Shown: positions 24,801-35,690 of the stretch, piece after piece
Position numbering within the stretch: the stretch's first letter is position 1
Layout of the letters: every line of letters starts with the position of its first letter
Assembly: GCA_951812925.1 (NCBI GenBank)
Contig: OX638370.1
Span: 83,620,004 to 83,684,003, forward strand
DNA: 64,000 nt
Source of the DNA: Calliopum simillimum
Lineage: Eukaryota > Arthropoda > Insecta > Diptera > Lauxaniidae
Direction of reading: 5' to 3'
Notes under the pieces: model-generated
What the model saw: only the letters and a program-made list of their open reading frames with translations
What the model was told of the DNA's origin: nothing
Databases searched by the model: none
Program-made: the position numbers and the translations under genes

Positions 24801-26086
24801 TCGTGGAGAATTGTCTTATCTCGAGTTAGGTTGTTTTGTCAAAAGTCCACAGATATGTATGAATCACACAAAATTGCCCAAGTGCACAAATGGGAAACTT
24901 GCGTGTTTAGATGAAAACCCTTAAATATTTTATTCAATTCCACAAAATTTTTGAAGCTATTGTTCGAGTATCATTTTTCAAAAAGCACCAAATCTGGTGG
25001 AAAAAGTACTAAGTTGACATCACTGCTTTTTTGGTTAGTATGATGGCATCATTGGTATGTGCCGAAATATATGCTATATAATTTTTTCGCGCTTTTTGGA
25101 AAGAAAGAGGCGCCACATGCAGGCATTTTTTCTCCTTAAAGATATGACGTCATGCTGCTTCCGTACATATCATTTTATACCCTACACGCAGTATATATGA
25201 GCTTTGGAATAGAATACTGCATATGAATTTCAAAAAACTGTGAAAGAATAATGAGGATATTACCGTCTTGAAGATGTTAGTGCGAACTTAACTTTTAAAC
25301 GGTTTATAATTTTTACTCTAAAGCAAAGCAAGAGATAACACAATTTTTTTAAAATAGAAAATTTTGATTCCGAAATAACTTTAGAACTAAGGGTGGACAA
25401 ACAAAAATAAAGGGTGGATAAACATAAGTCTTTGAAGACGTATCAAACTAAATACAAATTTCCAATCCATAAGATTTTTTTGGCGCCAGGTTCACGGTCC
25501 TTAAGGAACTAAATTTTTAAATATCTTCTAAAGCAAGGGTAGATAAAAGATATAAATAGGCTAATATTCATGAACACTCTCTAGACATTCGTATGGAGCA
25601 CGATCTTCGAAAAAAAAACCTTTTTTTTTTTTAAAAATTTTTTGAAAATTCAATATTTTTGTTTGGAAAAAACTTTTAAACTAAAGATGAACAAACAAAA
25701 ATAAAGGGTGGATAAACATAAGCATACGATGGACAAACGAACAAGATACAAATTTTTAATTTTTTCCGAATTTTTGGCGCCAAGTTCACAGTTCCTCACA
25801 AACTAATTTCTTTAATATCTTTTGAACTAAGGATGGACAAACAAAAATAAAGGGTGGACAAACATGGACATTCCTTGGACAATCCATTGGAATAGGTTTT
25901 TTTAAAAATTTTGAAATTTTTGGCGCTAGCGTGAAGTTAGCGCCAAAACTTATTTTTTGAATAATTTTTGAACTAAGGGTGGACAAACGAAAAAAAAGGG
26001 TGGATAAACGTGGACATTCCTTGGACAAACCTTTAAAATACTCTTTTTTAATTTTCCCGACTTTTGGGCGCTAACTTCACGTAGCC
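21806..26086 (-). repeat. Right arm of the Foldback-like element
   Basis: Inverted partner of the left arm. 25200-26086 pairs with the terminal sub-repeats and 22660-25190 with the module. 21806-22650 holds the 'tttatccaccctttag' sub-repeats, with one more unit than the left side. The module part mixes variants typical of left modules A and B. Confidence 0.75.
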
Positions 26087-26095
26087 AACTTTTCC
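26087..26095. other. Right 9-bp target site duplication of the Foldback-like element
   Basis: AACTTTTCC, identical to 12251-12259. Removing the element and one copy would leave a simple pre-insertion site reading TTCATGC-AACTTTTCC-GCCTCTG. Confidence 0.8.
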
Positions 26096-26717
26096 GCCTC
26101 TGAAAAAATTATAAAAAATAATTGAGCACTGTACACAGAAAGAATTGGAGTAATCGACATTGGTTCAAAAGTTATATCCATACACTAAGGTATGTGTACC
26201 AAATTCGGCATGTTAAGGTACTCTCTACTTCTAGAACAATTCCTAGCCATACAACTCAATTTTGAGATCGGATATATGATTTTCATAAGGATTGATTTAT
26301 CCGGAGTCGATTAGTGCTAAATTTGAGCATCGTAGCCCTTGTACTATGATAATTCTTTATAATTTTTGAAACACTGCATTTGTCCCTAATTCTAGACTAA
26401 AATTTTGCGTTGAACCTTAAGCATGTGGACCCAACTCCGTGCTAACTTACAATTTGCTATATTTTCTTTGAACAACCATCTATAATATCAAGTTTTTTCA
26501 TTTTAAATATTTTAAAATTTATTTATCTTTAATTTTGCAAACATAATGTTCTTCTTAAATTTAAGAAACATAACAAATTAACGAGTCAACTAAATAAAAA
26601 CAGCCACGTAATTAGGTTCACTTGCACAAATTCATGTACGTTATTCCGGCAGTAAAAAATTCATAGCATCTTTGAAATTTGTTAGAGAATTCTTCACATT
26701 GTATAGAATTATTTATA
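26096..26717. other. AT-rich sequence without a supported gene
   Basis: No frame or repeat recognised between the Foldback-like element and the mariner at 26718. Confidence 0.5.
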
Positions 26718-27895
26718 ACGGGTGAGCAAATAAGAGCTTCCTACTTTGTTATCTAAATAAAATACATAAAAATCAATGTATTAATGCAAATATGTATCTG
26801 GAATGATAGTTCGGTTCCTACAACTCAATGTTTAAAAATTATTTTGTTAAAATGTTACCCATGACTAATTCTTAAATAGTTCATTCTGTGGGTCCAATTT
26901 TCGACAACTCTTTCGAGCATATCGGCCAGTGTTCCTTGAATAACACGAGTTATGTTGGTTTCCAAAGCGGCAATAAATTCAGGTTTGTTGACATAAATAA
27001 GTGATTTAACATATCCCCAAAGAAAGTAATCCAATGGCGTAAAATCACATGATCTTGGTGGCCAATTAACAGGAGCATTTCTTGAGATGATGTTTTCATC
27101 GAACGTTGCCCGCAATAAAGCGATTGTTTCTTCAGCTGTATGGCATGTTGCGCCATCCTGTTGAAACCAGAGGTCGGCTACACTAATATCTTAAATTTTT
27201 GGCAAAAAAAAAATAAATTGATCATTGCTCTGTAGCGAGAACCATTGACCGTAATATGGACTCCAACCGTTTTGAAGAAATACGGTCCGATGATGTCTCC
27301 TGCCCTAAAACCACACCAAACAGTACATTTATCGGGTTGCATTGGAAGCTGTTGGATTACTTCTGGTTGTTCATCGGCCCGAATACGGCAATTTTACTTG
27401 TTAACGTAGCCTTTCAACCAGAAATGAGCTTTGTCACTAAACACAATTTTTCGATAAAATGATGGATCAATATGAAGTTGTTGTAAGGCCCATAGACCAA
27501 AATGTAAACGTATACCAAGATCAGCCGGCTTCAATTCTTGTACGAGCTGTACTTTATAGGCCTTCAGACCAAGATCACGCCTCAAGATACGCCACAATAA
27601 TCCATAAGAGATGCCCAAAACCTGAGATCGGCAACGAATGGATTATTGACGGTTTTTAAGAACTTTCTCTGATACTGCAGCAATATTCTCTAAGTTGCGG
27701 CCTCTATGCACTCTAGTTGAATGATGAATGTTCAATAGTGTAAAATTGCTTCAAAATCTGCTGATGGTGGTACAAATAGTGCGCTCAGTTGGACGATCAT
27801 AACGACCAAAATGATGTTAAAGAACAAGCCATTTGACACATAACAGCTGTCAAAACAACCCACTTGGAAAAGGGACCTCGTATTGGATCACCCTT
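26718..27895 (-). mobile_element. Degenerate mariner element, DD41D type, copy A
   Basis: 1178 bp between two TA dinucleotides (26716-26717, 27896-27897), with imperfect inverted ends of the form GGGTGA-C-AATA. Transposase remnants on the minus strand: helix-turn-helix end LGISYGLLWRIL, KAYKVQLVQELKPAD, first catalytic D in FSDKAHF, second in QQDGATCHTA, third in CDFTPLD. I count 41 residues between the second and third D, which fits the DD41D ('rosa') mariner group. The glutamate usual after the first D is lysine. Frames are broken several times between the motifs, so no active enzyme is made. Confidence 0.85.
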
Positions 27896-28184
27896 TAGTT
27901 CTGAAAGAGCAAATCATATGCCGTCATTACATCACTCCATTCAGAAAAGTTAACTTATTACGTTATCAGTTTATTTTCGAAAATTGAAACTCCTCTATTT
28001 TCCTAATAACGTGATGGTCCCGGAATACCGTTCAGTCGTACAAAATTATGCACCTAGCTACGGCAGAAATAAAATCCTAGTTTTCTTTATAAAAAATAGT
28101 TTATTTTGCTTTAAAACTATTAGAAAATGATTTTTAAGAAAATAACTTGTTAATTTATCAAATTTTAATTAAATATACAAATCC

Positions 28185-28345
28185 CGGATTTTCAATAATA
28201 AATGAAAAATGTTGGTCCAAAAAAAAAAATAGTATTTTATTTTCCATAAACTTTTCTACTTAGTTTCTCCAAATAATATTTTTCTTGAAATCTTTTTTTA
28301 CGTTTAAATTCTTAAGGTGCTCACTTGAGACACTTTTTGGCATTT
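28185..28345 (-). repeat. Dispersed repeat, inverted partner of 12025-12225
   Basis: Read on the minus strand it shares CTCAAGTGAG, TTTAAACGTAAA, AAATAAAATAC, a T run and CCAACATTTTT with the partner, in the same order. Confidence 0.5.
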
Positions 28346-28557
28346 ACAAAAAACCAACTAGAGCTGTTTTCTGTATACTTAGCTCAAAACACTAAAAATT
28401 TAGATATATAGTTGTAATTTTAATTCGACGATATATACATTATGTCGAGAGAAAAAAAAATATTTTTTCAAAATATTAAATAACATTGAAATCTCAATAA
28501 CAATCAATATTAAGAAATTGCACGCAAACAATGATGTTTAATTGTTTTTTTTTCGCA

Positions 28558-28584
28558 CAAGTTCGTAACTTAAGTCTTTCGTTT
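28558..28584 (+). repeat. Dispersed 26-bp motif, site 2
   Basis: CAAGTTCGTAA directly followed by CTTAAGTCTTTCGTTT; the flanks are unlike the other sites. Confidence 0.6.
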
Positions 28585-29027
28585 CCAAACACACATAACG
28601 TTAATACGTAATTTAGTGCAAAACTTTATAGCTTAAATATTGTTAACAAAAAAATAAAGCATATCAAGTGCAAAATAATATTATTTAATAAATCAAATGT
28701 TTTTGTTTGAGCAATAATCATCAGCAAAAACCAACGCTAACAATAATGACTAAAATTTGCAATTAATTGATACAAAAGTAAACAAATCTGTGTTTTCATT
28801 TTGCAATTTCACTTGAATTGTGGCATAACATCTTTCCTTTTACACTGCAATGGTAAGACATACTCATAATAATGACAAAAAATAACAAAAAATGGCAAAT
28901 TAAAATCAAAACAACTTCGATGAGCTTTGTTGCTATTACATAATAAATTAGTAATAAAATAAGAGAGAAAAAAAAAAGAATTTTTCATTAATTGTAAAAA
29001 AAATAAAAACAAATATATAAACCGGCA

Positions 29028-29180
29028 TTATAGACAAGCCATGCGTAATAGTAACGCCATCAACAAAATGATGGACAGCGCTACACAACGATTTGTGTTC
29101 ACAACATTGGTGGCGACAATATCACAGTCATTGCATTTGATGCTGCCCGATGACGCGGCACAGTGGCGTTGTTGGTAAAA
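29028..29180 (-). CDS. Possible last exon with a hydrophobic anchor tail
   Basis: The open frame on the minus strand extends to 29231. Its 3' part has visibly higher GC than the surroundings. It reads cysteine-bearing sequence (HCAASSG, IKCNDCDI), then NTNRC, and ends in a hydrophobic tail (VALSIILLMALLLRMACL) directly before the stop. Such a tail after a Cys-rich segment is what GPI-anchored or tail-anchored proteins show, for example fly Ly6-type proteins, but I see no diagnostic Ly6 pattern. A plausible splice acceptor is the AG at the end of 'tcatcgggcag' on the minus strand (about 29148), or one further upstream. No other exons were found, so this could equally be a chance frame. Confidence 0.3.
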   Translation of the reverse strand, partial: FYQQRHCAASSGSIKCNDCDIVATNVVNTNRCVALSIILLMALLLRMACL

Positions 29181-29395
29181 AAGATAACAACCAGGTAATG
29201 GGAAATTCTCATAATTTGTGACATTAATCATACTTTATTTTGCTACACCTTCTAGTTAGGATTTGCTTGATCTTTGTGCAGAGCTTGAAGAATCATTCTT
29301 AGCATTAGTATCTGACATTTGATGGCAATATTGCAAATACTGATGTCAGTATAACGTTTTCAAAATTTTCTTTGTAAAGTAGATGTTACGCCTAA

Positions 29396-30070
29396 CCTAC
29401 TTTTTACAAAAAATTGTCGAAGAAAAAGACGAAATCGAGAAATATGGAACAATTTATTATCCTTGGAAAACATGAAAAATTTTGGAAAAGACGCAAAACG
29501 TCAGAAAAGCCAAGAATATTAACAAATTCAAAAATTGTTGAAAAAGTCTAAATGTGGTGAAAACGGCGATGGTATGGTGAATATTGAGAAAAGTGATATA
29601 TTGAAAAATAATGAAATAAACTCAATTTTCAATAATATGTGATGAGGTGCTGAAAAAAATATTTGCAGAAAAGCTCAACATAAGGGGTAGGGCATACTTA
29701 CTCTAATGGTTTTCAGGTTAGAGTTGGACTCAACGCCAGGATATTTTACAATAGTTTTAAGCAGATTTGTGCATCAGAAATATTAATAAAAGTGATTTTT
29801 AAAATTTTACTTTCCTTTGGAAAAATTTTTAAGAAATCGAAAAAAGATAACAAACGGTGAGAAGTCAAAATGGTGAAAGTGCCGAGAGATGAAAAATTTT
29901 TATGAAATCGAAAAATATTGAATAGAAAATAGAGCAGAAAAATTTTAAAGTGCGATTGTTGAATATTCAGCAAATTGCGAATTGCGATATAGGACCACGG
30001 CATCGATAGGAAAGATGTTTAAAAAGGTGCAAAAACTAAAAAAGTCCATAAGAAAGTGGCTAGAAAAAAT
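29396..30070. repeat. Degenerate short-unit repeat (TTGAAAAA / TCGAAAAA words)
   Basis: Words such as 'tcgagaaat', 'tgttgaaaaag', 'ttgagaaaa' and 'atcgaaaaa' recur irregularly. The composition resembles the clearer arrays at 34395-35690 and 38575-38970. No gene is visible. A T run follows at about 30087. Confidence 0.4.
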
Positions 30071-30263
30071 ATGGAAAAATATTTTTTTTTTTTTTACTTA
30101 TTTTTAATCTTCATCATTTTATATCTTTTCTACATTATCGCCATAATTTATATACATTTTTTTAGATCCACTTGATACAACAGTCCTGATAATCGTATAT
30201 TTGAAGCCTATCGAAGACATCGATTTGCTGCATTAACTTACTCTGCATTGGTTTCCATTCAAA

Positions 30264-31600
30264 TCTATATATTAATACGCAAGACAAAAACTTGTCCAAC
30301 TCTTTTTACTATGTTAGAAATGGAGTACGACTGTGGGCAATGTTCGGGTGTAGGCACCCCCCGTAACTTTTGATAGAAACAAATACGGCTGTTCTGACAA
30401 ATGTTAAGCGCGTGTTATGACAGCAAAAAGTTTTTGTGCATTTACCAGAGCAAACAGACGCGTTTGCTTTATGCTGAGAAGAAAACAATTTTTGAATAAG
30501 TGAAAGTCAACACAAAAGTTTTTTTTTTCAATAATTTTGCAAGTGCGATAAATCGAAGTGAATCAATCGAAAAGCTGAATGCGATCTTTATTTATGCAGT
30601 AAATTTATTATATTTTGTGAATCAAAACCGAATACAACCAAAATCTTCACACAACACAATTTGCTCATTGCTTTTCAAAGTGGCTGTCGAAGTCGAGTGT
30701 GGGCCCCGAATTGGTTCGGGTGTGGGCACACTTCTTTTTTATTTAAAGCTTATTTTTTACTGAAATATTGTAGTGGATGTCAACATTACTAATTTAAATG
30801 GCATTTTTATGCCCTTTTGCGCTTTTCTAGTGGAAAGGAAAGAACTAATAGACTCTTTAAAGATATTAAAGAAAAAAAAAAGGTTCATTAAGTGTGGATC
30901 GTACGGTGACATACTACTTTGCAAAAACATCTCGGTATTCCAGACAAGTGGACCGAGGAGCAGATGGCGGGCATGGATTGGTACAAAAAATTCATGCTTG
31001 TCAAAAGAGCAATGTCAACAAGGGCTAAAAATTACGTCACCTAGCCGGCTTAGTCTGCAAAACAATTGATCTGGCATAGACGCCGAAGGAAATCAAGTAT
31101 GGTTTTAGGGCAACAGGCATGATGCCATTCGATCCAGACGTTTTCAGTGTTGCTGATTTTGTTGAAGCCGTTGAGCGGAATTCGTTGAATTTGTGTGAGT
31201 CAATGTTTCTAAAATAAATTGATTTTGCTTTCTTCTCTATTTGATTGCGTTTAACTTCATATTTTCCCATTTTTAGTCGATTTTCGAAGGGTGCCCGCAA
31301 CCGAACCAAAAATTTTTTTCTCAAAAATGATCACTTCACTATTTTTTTGATATAATTTTTCCAACTGACGAAATCTATGTATTTACTTTCTTCACCAGTA
31401 GTTAGCTTAGGTCTCTAGGTTTCCATTGATACCTACATGTCTGCATAATATACATTTGGACAAAAGTTATGAGTCGAAAACAAAATGGTGCCCACACACC
31501 CTACTAAAAAATTCCAAAAATAATTTAATGTGGTCAAATTTTGACCACTGTACAATTCTAATTTTTTTATTTTTAGAAACAGACATAAACTGCAAGGTGT
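30264..31600 (+). mobile_element. Helitron-like element interrupted by a pogo-like element
   Basis: It starts TCTATATATTAATACGCAAG after an A and matches 48520-48933 and 37257-37769 up to GAGTACGACT (about 30333). The match resumes after 31500 with 'aatttaatgtggtcaaattt' and 'tgaccactg'. The pogo-like element lies between the two parts, so it inserted later. No 3' CTRR end was identified. Confidence 0.65.
30336..31500 (+). mobile_element. Internally deleted pogo-like (DDE_1) element, copy 2
   Basis: Ends carry TTCGGGTGTAGGCACC (30345) and GGTGCCCACAC (31484, inverted), with inner copies near 30714 and 31288. In the middle, 30945-31030 reads IPDKWTEEQMAGMDWYKKFM and then SPSRLSL, which resembles the DNA-binding/linker part of CENP-B/jerky-type transposases. 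31100-31195 reads GFRATGMMPFDPDVFSVADF, the end of the DDE_1 domain. The catalytic core between them is deleted. The 87-residue frame at 30500-30763 also occurs in copy 1 and is probably non-coding. Confidence 0.7.
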
Positions 31601-31649
31601 CAAATCAAGAAAATATAGTGCTGGGCGAATTTCTTCTACCCCAGAGACC

Positions 31650-32260
31650 GTAATAAAGCTACATGTTATTTCAGTATTATTACATTATTGTGCAGTAAGA
31701 AGTAGCGGCCCACTTCCTCTTTTTTAGGGCTTTCCAACAAATTTTTGATAAGCAGTCTTCAGTATACCATTTTGAATTTACTGTCTGTTCAGTAGCTACA
31801 ATTTTCGTTCTGACGGCGTAAATAGACATTATCACTTTTGTTGCTGATTTCTCTTGTCTTGCTTTAATAGAAGGATTCGCTTTTTTCGGGCTCCATATCA
31901 TAAACTATTGTTTGGTTTCTGAGTCTTGCTTATAAAATCAAGCTTCACAATTTATTACAATTTTATTGAAGTTGCTAGATCATCTATTTTCGGTTTTGCT
32001 TAGGAAATATTAGGGAAAATGTACACGAGCATCTTAATTATAATTCATGACTCTTCGAGCGGATTTCTTCGTGTACAGCAAATCCTTATCCAATATTTGC
32101 GACACAGCCATCGGCAGCAATCATTTCTCTTGTCAATCGTGAACGATTCTCAGTTTTAGCTTTGACTCGTAGCTCCTTCTCTACAGAAAAGAGTCTAGTC
32201 TGAAACTTTGAAACCACTTTGAAATAGTCTGAAGACATCGTACTTTTATCTAAATATATG
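31650..32260 (-). mobile_element. Fossil mariner-like transposase, second lineage
   Basis: On the minus strand 31680-31901 keeps a block KSATKVIMSIY, KIVATEQTVNSKWYTEDCL, followed in another frame by RYFLLHNNV. This matches the region around the second catalytic D (usually HHDNA) of insect mariner-like transposases with a TVNSxWYT motif. The D has become N. Upstream remnants (VSKFQTRLFSVEKE, near 32200) look like the N-terminal part. Ends were not found. It is clearly dead. Confidence 0.55.
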
Positions 32261-34394
32261 CATTTTGGTATTCATTAATAACTTATACTGGCTTAAGTCG
32301 ATGCCAAAAGCTGTAACAAATTTTTTACTATGTTGATATCAGAATTTTCAAATAGGATATGATAGGATTCACCATTCCTTAATCTTTGAAATTTTTTAAA
32401 AAGATATAAACTTGATTTAAGTGTTTTAAAACAAATTCTATACGCCGCCAACGAGATCACTACCACTTACAAAACTACTCAAGCTCAATGGTAGCAAAAG
32501 TTAGACTTTTTGCAATATCTCGTTAAGATGACTTCAACAGAAAAATGTTGGTGTATAATTTTATAGCTCATAAAATTTTCTATAGAAAAGTCGTGTTAGT
32601 TGTTTTTGTGCAAACTATACCTTATGAGATATTCTAGCTAGCTTTCTTCATTCTCTTAAGTTTTTCTAACGCAATCTCATAGGTAACTTTCCCCAATATT
32701 TTGATTTATTTTTTCTACGCCCATGTTGCTGTAAGTGCGTATCTACACATGAAATGACGTAAACAAACGCACATGTTGCTACCGTAAACAAACATTAATC
32801 GCGCGACACAAAATTTCATTTAACTTAAAAAGTTGCGCTGGCGCTAACTGAATATATTCCATTTTTGGCTAATCGAGCGGGAAATTCATGCAAGGCACAA
32901 AAGACCAAAAAAAAAGATGGCAACGCTAACCAACATATCGCAATGTAACACAGGAAAAAATTATGAATTTTTGTGAGTGAAAGTGAGGAAACGGTGCGCG
33001 CCGCCGCAATGATTTGCTGGTTGGTTGATTGCCTGCATTAAATGATCGTACGTTCGTTCGTTTGCTTAGTTGATTGGTCGTCGCGCGATCGGTCAAATGG
33101 TACTTTGCTTTTGCTTGCTAACTAACTGACAGCCTGACTCATTGACTGACTGACTGACTGCTGGCCATTACATTGACAGACTGCTGATTGTTTTGCTGTG
33201 GCTCTTGCGCGCGCTATAGGCGACATTTGATGAATGGTGCGTTGTATGCGTACGTACGCTTGTCACCACTGGCAGTAGTGACATGAATTTTGTGCTGACA
33301 ATCATCAGCAGCGACATTTTGTCAAGCAACGTGCTTTTTTCTCTTGAATGTTTATAAACATGTGGTAGCCACCACCAACGTTATTATGGCATAAATAAAA
33401 TTTAATTCATTTTGATTTTAATTACGAAAATTCAAACTGATTTCGTTGTTTTGAAATAAAATAAATTTCTTTTTGCCAAAACTCATAAGTAATTCAACAA
33501 AATTAATTGTCAAGTAATAAGTTCAACGCAAGATTTATCAAATTTACTACAGAAGCATAGAATCTTCATTAATTTGTCCATATTGATCAAAAATAATGAA
33601 TTTTCCTATAAAAAAAAGTTAAATATTAAACAGTTTAATACCTTATTAATGGACGCATTTCATAGAGGAGAAAAAACCCCAACAACTCCAATATAACAGC
33701 AACCAAATGTTGTAAAATTAAGTTTTTGTATTGAAGGTCAAGTTTAATTTATGTACGAAATCACAGTCGCAGTAGCAACAGCCCATCACTGAAAAATTGA
33801 TTGTTGTTGATGTTGTTGCAGTAGTTGATTGATTTTTCATAGTTTAACGCTCTTTTAATTGTTGCACAATTTAAAAGCCGAAAAAACAAAACAATCAAAA
33901 ATTCCAAAAATGAGTGTTGAAAATGATAAGCTGCATAGTCATGATTGTAACCTAAACCTAATTTTGAGATTGATTTGCTGCCGCTTTAATTGATTTTTTT
34001 TTTTTATTTTATTTTTGTTGCCGGTTTTTCTTCAACAATTTTGAGTTTAATAAACTGTGACGAAAGATTTGTATAAAAATATTTAAATTTTCTTAAATTT
34101 GAAATTTATTTTGATAACAAATTACTTGTTATTAGCATATATTGATTAGACTGATTTAAAAACAAAAAATTCGAGCAACGATCTGCTGTATGCCCCAAAT
34201 TGACTTGACCTTTGTGTTTAGTATTTAATCGTTCGCTTACGCCTTTGTAAAGAAACTAAATGTTTTGAACTGCACAACGCTACCTCAATTTTCTTCCATT
34301 TGTGAGGAATGGTATACTAAAGTGCCTTCACAAATGAGAATTAGTAAAATGCATAGGTTTCAAAAAAATTTATCAAAAAATGTGCAGATAAACA
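32261..34394. other. Unique-looking sequence; GC-richer core at 32.7-33.35 kb
   Basis: No supported coding frame. 32700-33330 is less AT-rich and holds GTTCGTTCGTTTGCTTAGTT and a GACT run (33130-33165), the CGCGCGC word at 33208, and GGTGCGCGCCGCCGC at 32993. This could be a host promoter or regulatory region. 33361-34394 is AT-rich without visible features. Confidence 0.35.
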
Positions 34395-35690
34395 AAAATT
34401 GTCGAAAAACGTGATGTCAAAAAGTGTCGTCAAAAGGAGCTTCGAAAAATGTGTCACCAAAAAGTGTATCAAAAATAAGCCGTAAAATGCTTCGACATAA
34501 ACGTGCCGAAAAATATATCGCCAATAAAAGTATCGAAAAATGTGCCACTAAAAATGTGTCGCAAAAAGAAGTGTCAAAAAATGTGTCGCCAAAAGGAGCT
34601 TTGAACAATGTGTGACCAGAAACGTGTCGAAAAAAGTGTTGCCATAAAATATATCGAAAATGTGTCGCCAAAAACGTACCGAAAAATATATCGCCCAAAA
34701 AAGTGTCAAAAAATTTGTCGCCAAAAAAAAGTGTCGAAAAAATTGTCGCCAAAAAATGTATCGTAAACTGTGTCGCCAAAACGTGCCGAAAAATGTATTG
34801 CCAAAAAAAGAGTCAAAAAATAAGTCACCAAAAAAGATGAGAATTGTGTCACCAAAAAATCTAAAAACTTATCGCCAAAAAAAAGTATCCAAAATGTGTA
34901 AAAAAATTTGTCACCAAAAAAAAGTGTCGCCAAAAGATGTATTGTAAACTGTGTCGCCAGAAATGTGCCAAAAAATGTATCGCCAAAAAAAGAGTCAAAA
35001 AATGTGTCACCAAAAATCTAAAAACGTATCGCCAAAAAAAAGTATCCAAAATGTGTCAAAAAAAGTGTCAAAAAATTTGTCACCAAAAAGAAGTGTCAAA
35101 AAATGATGAAAATTGTGTCACCAAAAAATCTAAGAACGAAAATGTGTCGTAAACTGTGTCGCCAAAAATGTGCCGAAAAATGTATCGCTAAAAGAAGTGT
35201 CAAAACATGTGTCGCCAAAAAATGTGTCACCAAAAAATTATAAAAATTGTGTCACCAAAAAATATAAAAACGTATCGTCAAAAAAAAAGTATCCAAAATG
35301 TGTCAAAAAAGGTGTCAAAAAATTTGTCGCCAAAAAAAAGTGTCGCCAAAAAAAATGTTGCCAAAAAATGTGTTGCCAAAAAATGTGTCGCCAAAAATTG
35401 TGTCACCAAAAAATCTAAAACATATCGCCAAAAAAGTATCCAAAATGTGTCAAATAAACGTTGAAAAATGTGTCGTCAAAAGTGTCAAAAAAAATGTTGC
35501 CAAGATATATAGCAAAAAATGTATCAAAAAATGTGTCGCCAGAAAAGGTGTCCAAAAATTTGTCGTCAAAAAATATATAACCAGAAAAAGTGTCAGTGCA
35601 TTGAAAAATGTGTCAAAAATGGTGACAGTGTGTCGCCAAAAATAGTTACAAAAATTTATCGCCAAAAAATGTGAAGCTAAATTTTGTCTT
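34395..35690. repeat. 1.3-kb minisatellite built on GTGTCGCCAAAAAAT
   Basis: Units of about 15-22 bp with GTGTC(G/A)CCAAAAA recur throughout. There is a second level of order. The phrase 'aacgtatcgccaaaaaaaag' with variants starts near 34865, 35020, 35270 and 35415, and 'gtaaactgtgtcgcc' occurs near 34765, 34945 and 35150. The Lys/Gln/Cys-rich plus frames and Phe/Thr/Leu-rich minus frames are by-products. Confidence 0.8.

Larger units (their letters stand above)
12260..26086. mobile_element. Giant Foldback-like element with long inverted-repeat arms (13,827 bp)
   Basis: Both ends read inward as GGCTACGTGAAGTTAGCGCC, and an exact 9-bp duplication flanks them. The outer 3.4 kb of the two arms (12260-15690 and 22650-26086 reversed) pair almost without gaps and differ at only a few bases in the parts I compared by eye. 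Inside the arms are tandem sub-repeats and larger modules. Long inverted repeats made of sub-repeats plus 9-bp target duplications are the signature of Foldback elements, which are related to Mutator-like transposases. No transposase frame is present, so the element depends on another source. The short ORFs recurring in every arm copy are repeat products. Confidence 0.8.
27896..29027. other. AT-rich sequence; contains a dispersed repeat and the 26-bp motif
   Basis: 28185-28345 is the inverted partner of 12025-12225. 28558-28584 is a copy of the 26-bp motif. If the exon-like frame at 29028-29180 is real, 28500-29027 would be its 3' untranslated region. Otherwise nothing is visible here. Confidence 0.45.

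Noticed and set aside
12260..26086. Assembly artefact (false palindrome) as the explanation of the inverted arms
   Set aside because: The arms differ at scattered bases, contain different insertions and are bounded by a 9-bp duplication, so a simple chimera is unlikely, though read support should still be checked.
34395..35690. CRISPR-like array
   Set aside because: Spacing is irregular, units are degenerate and contiguous, and the host is a fly.
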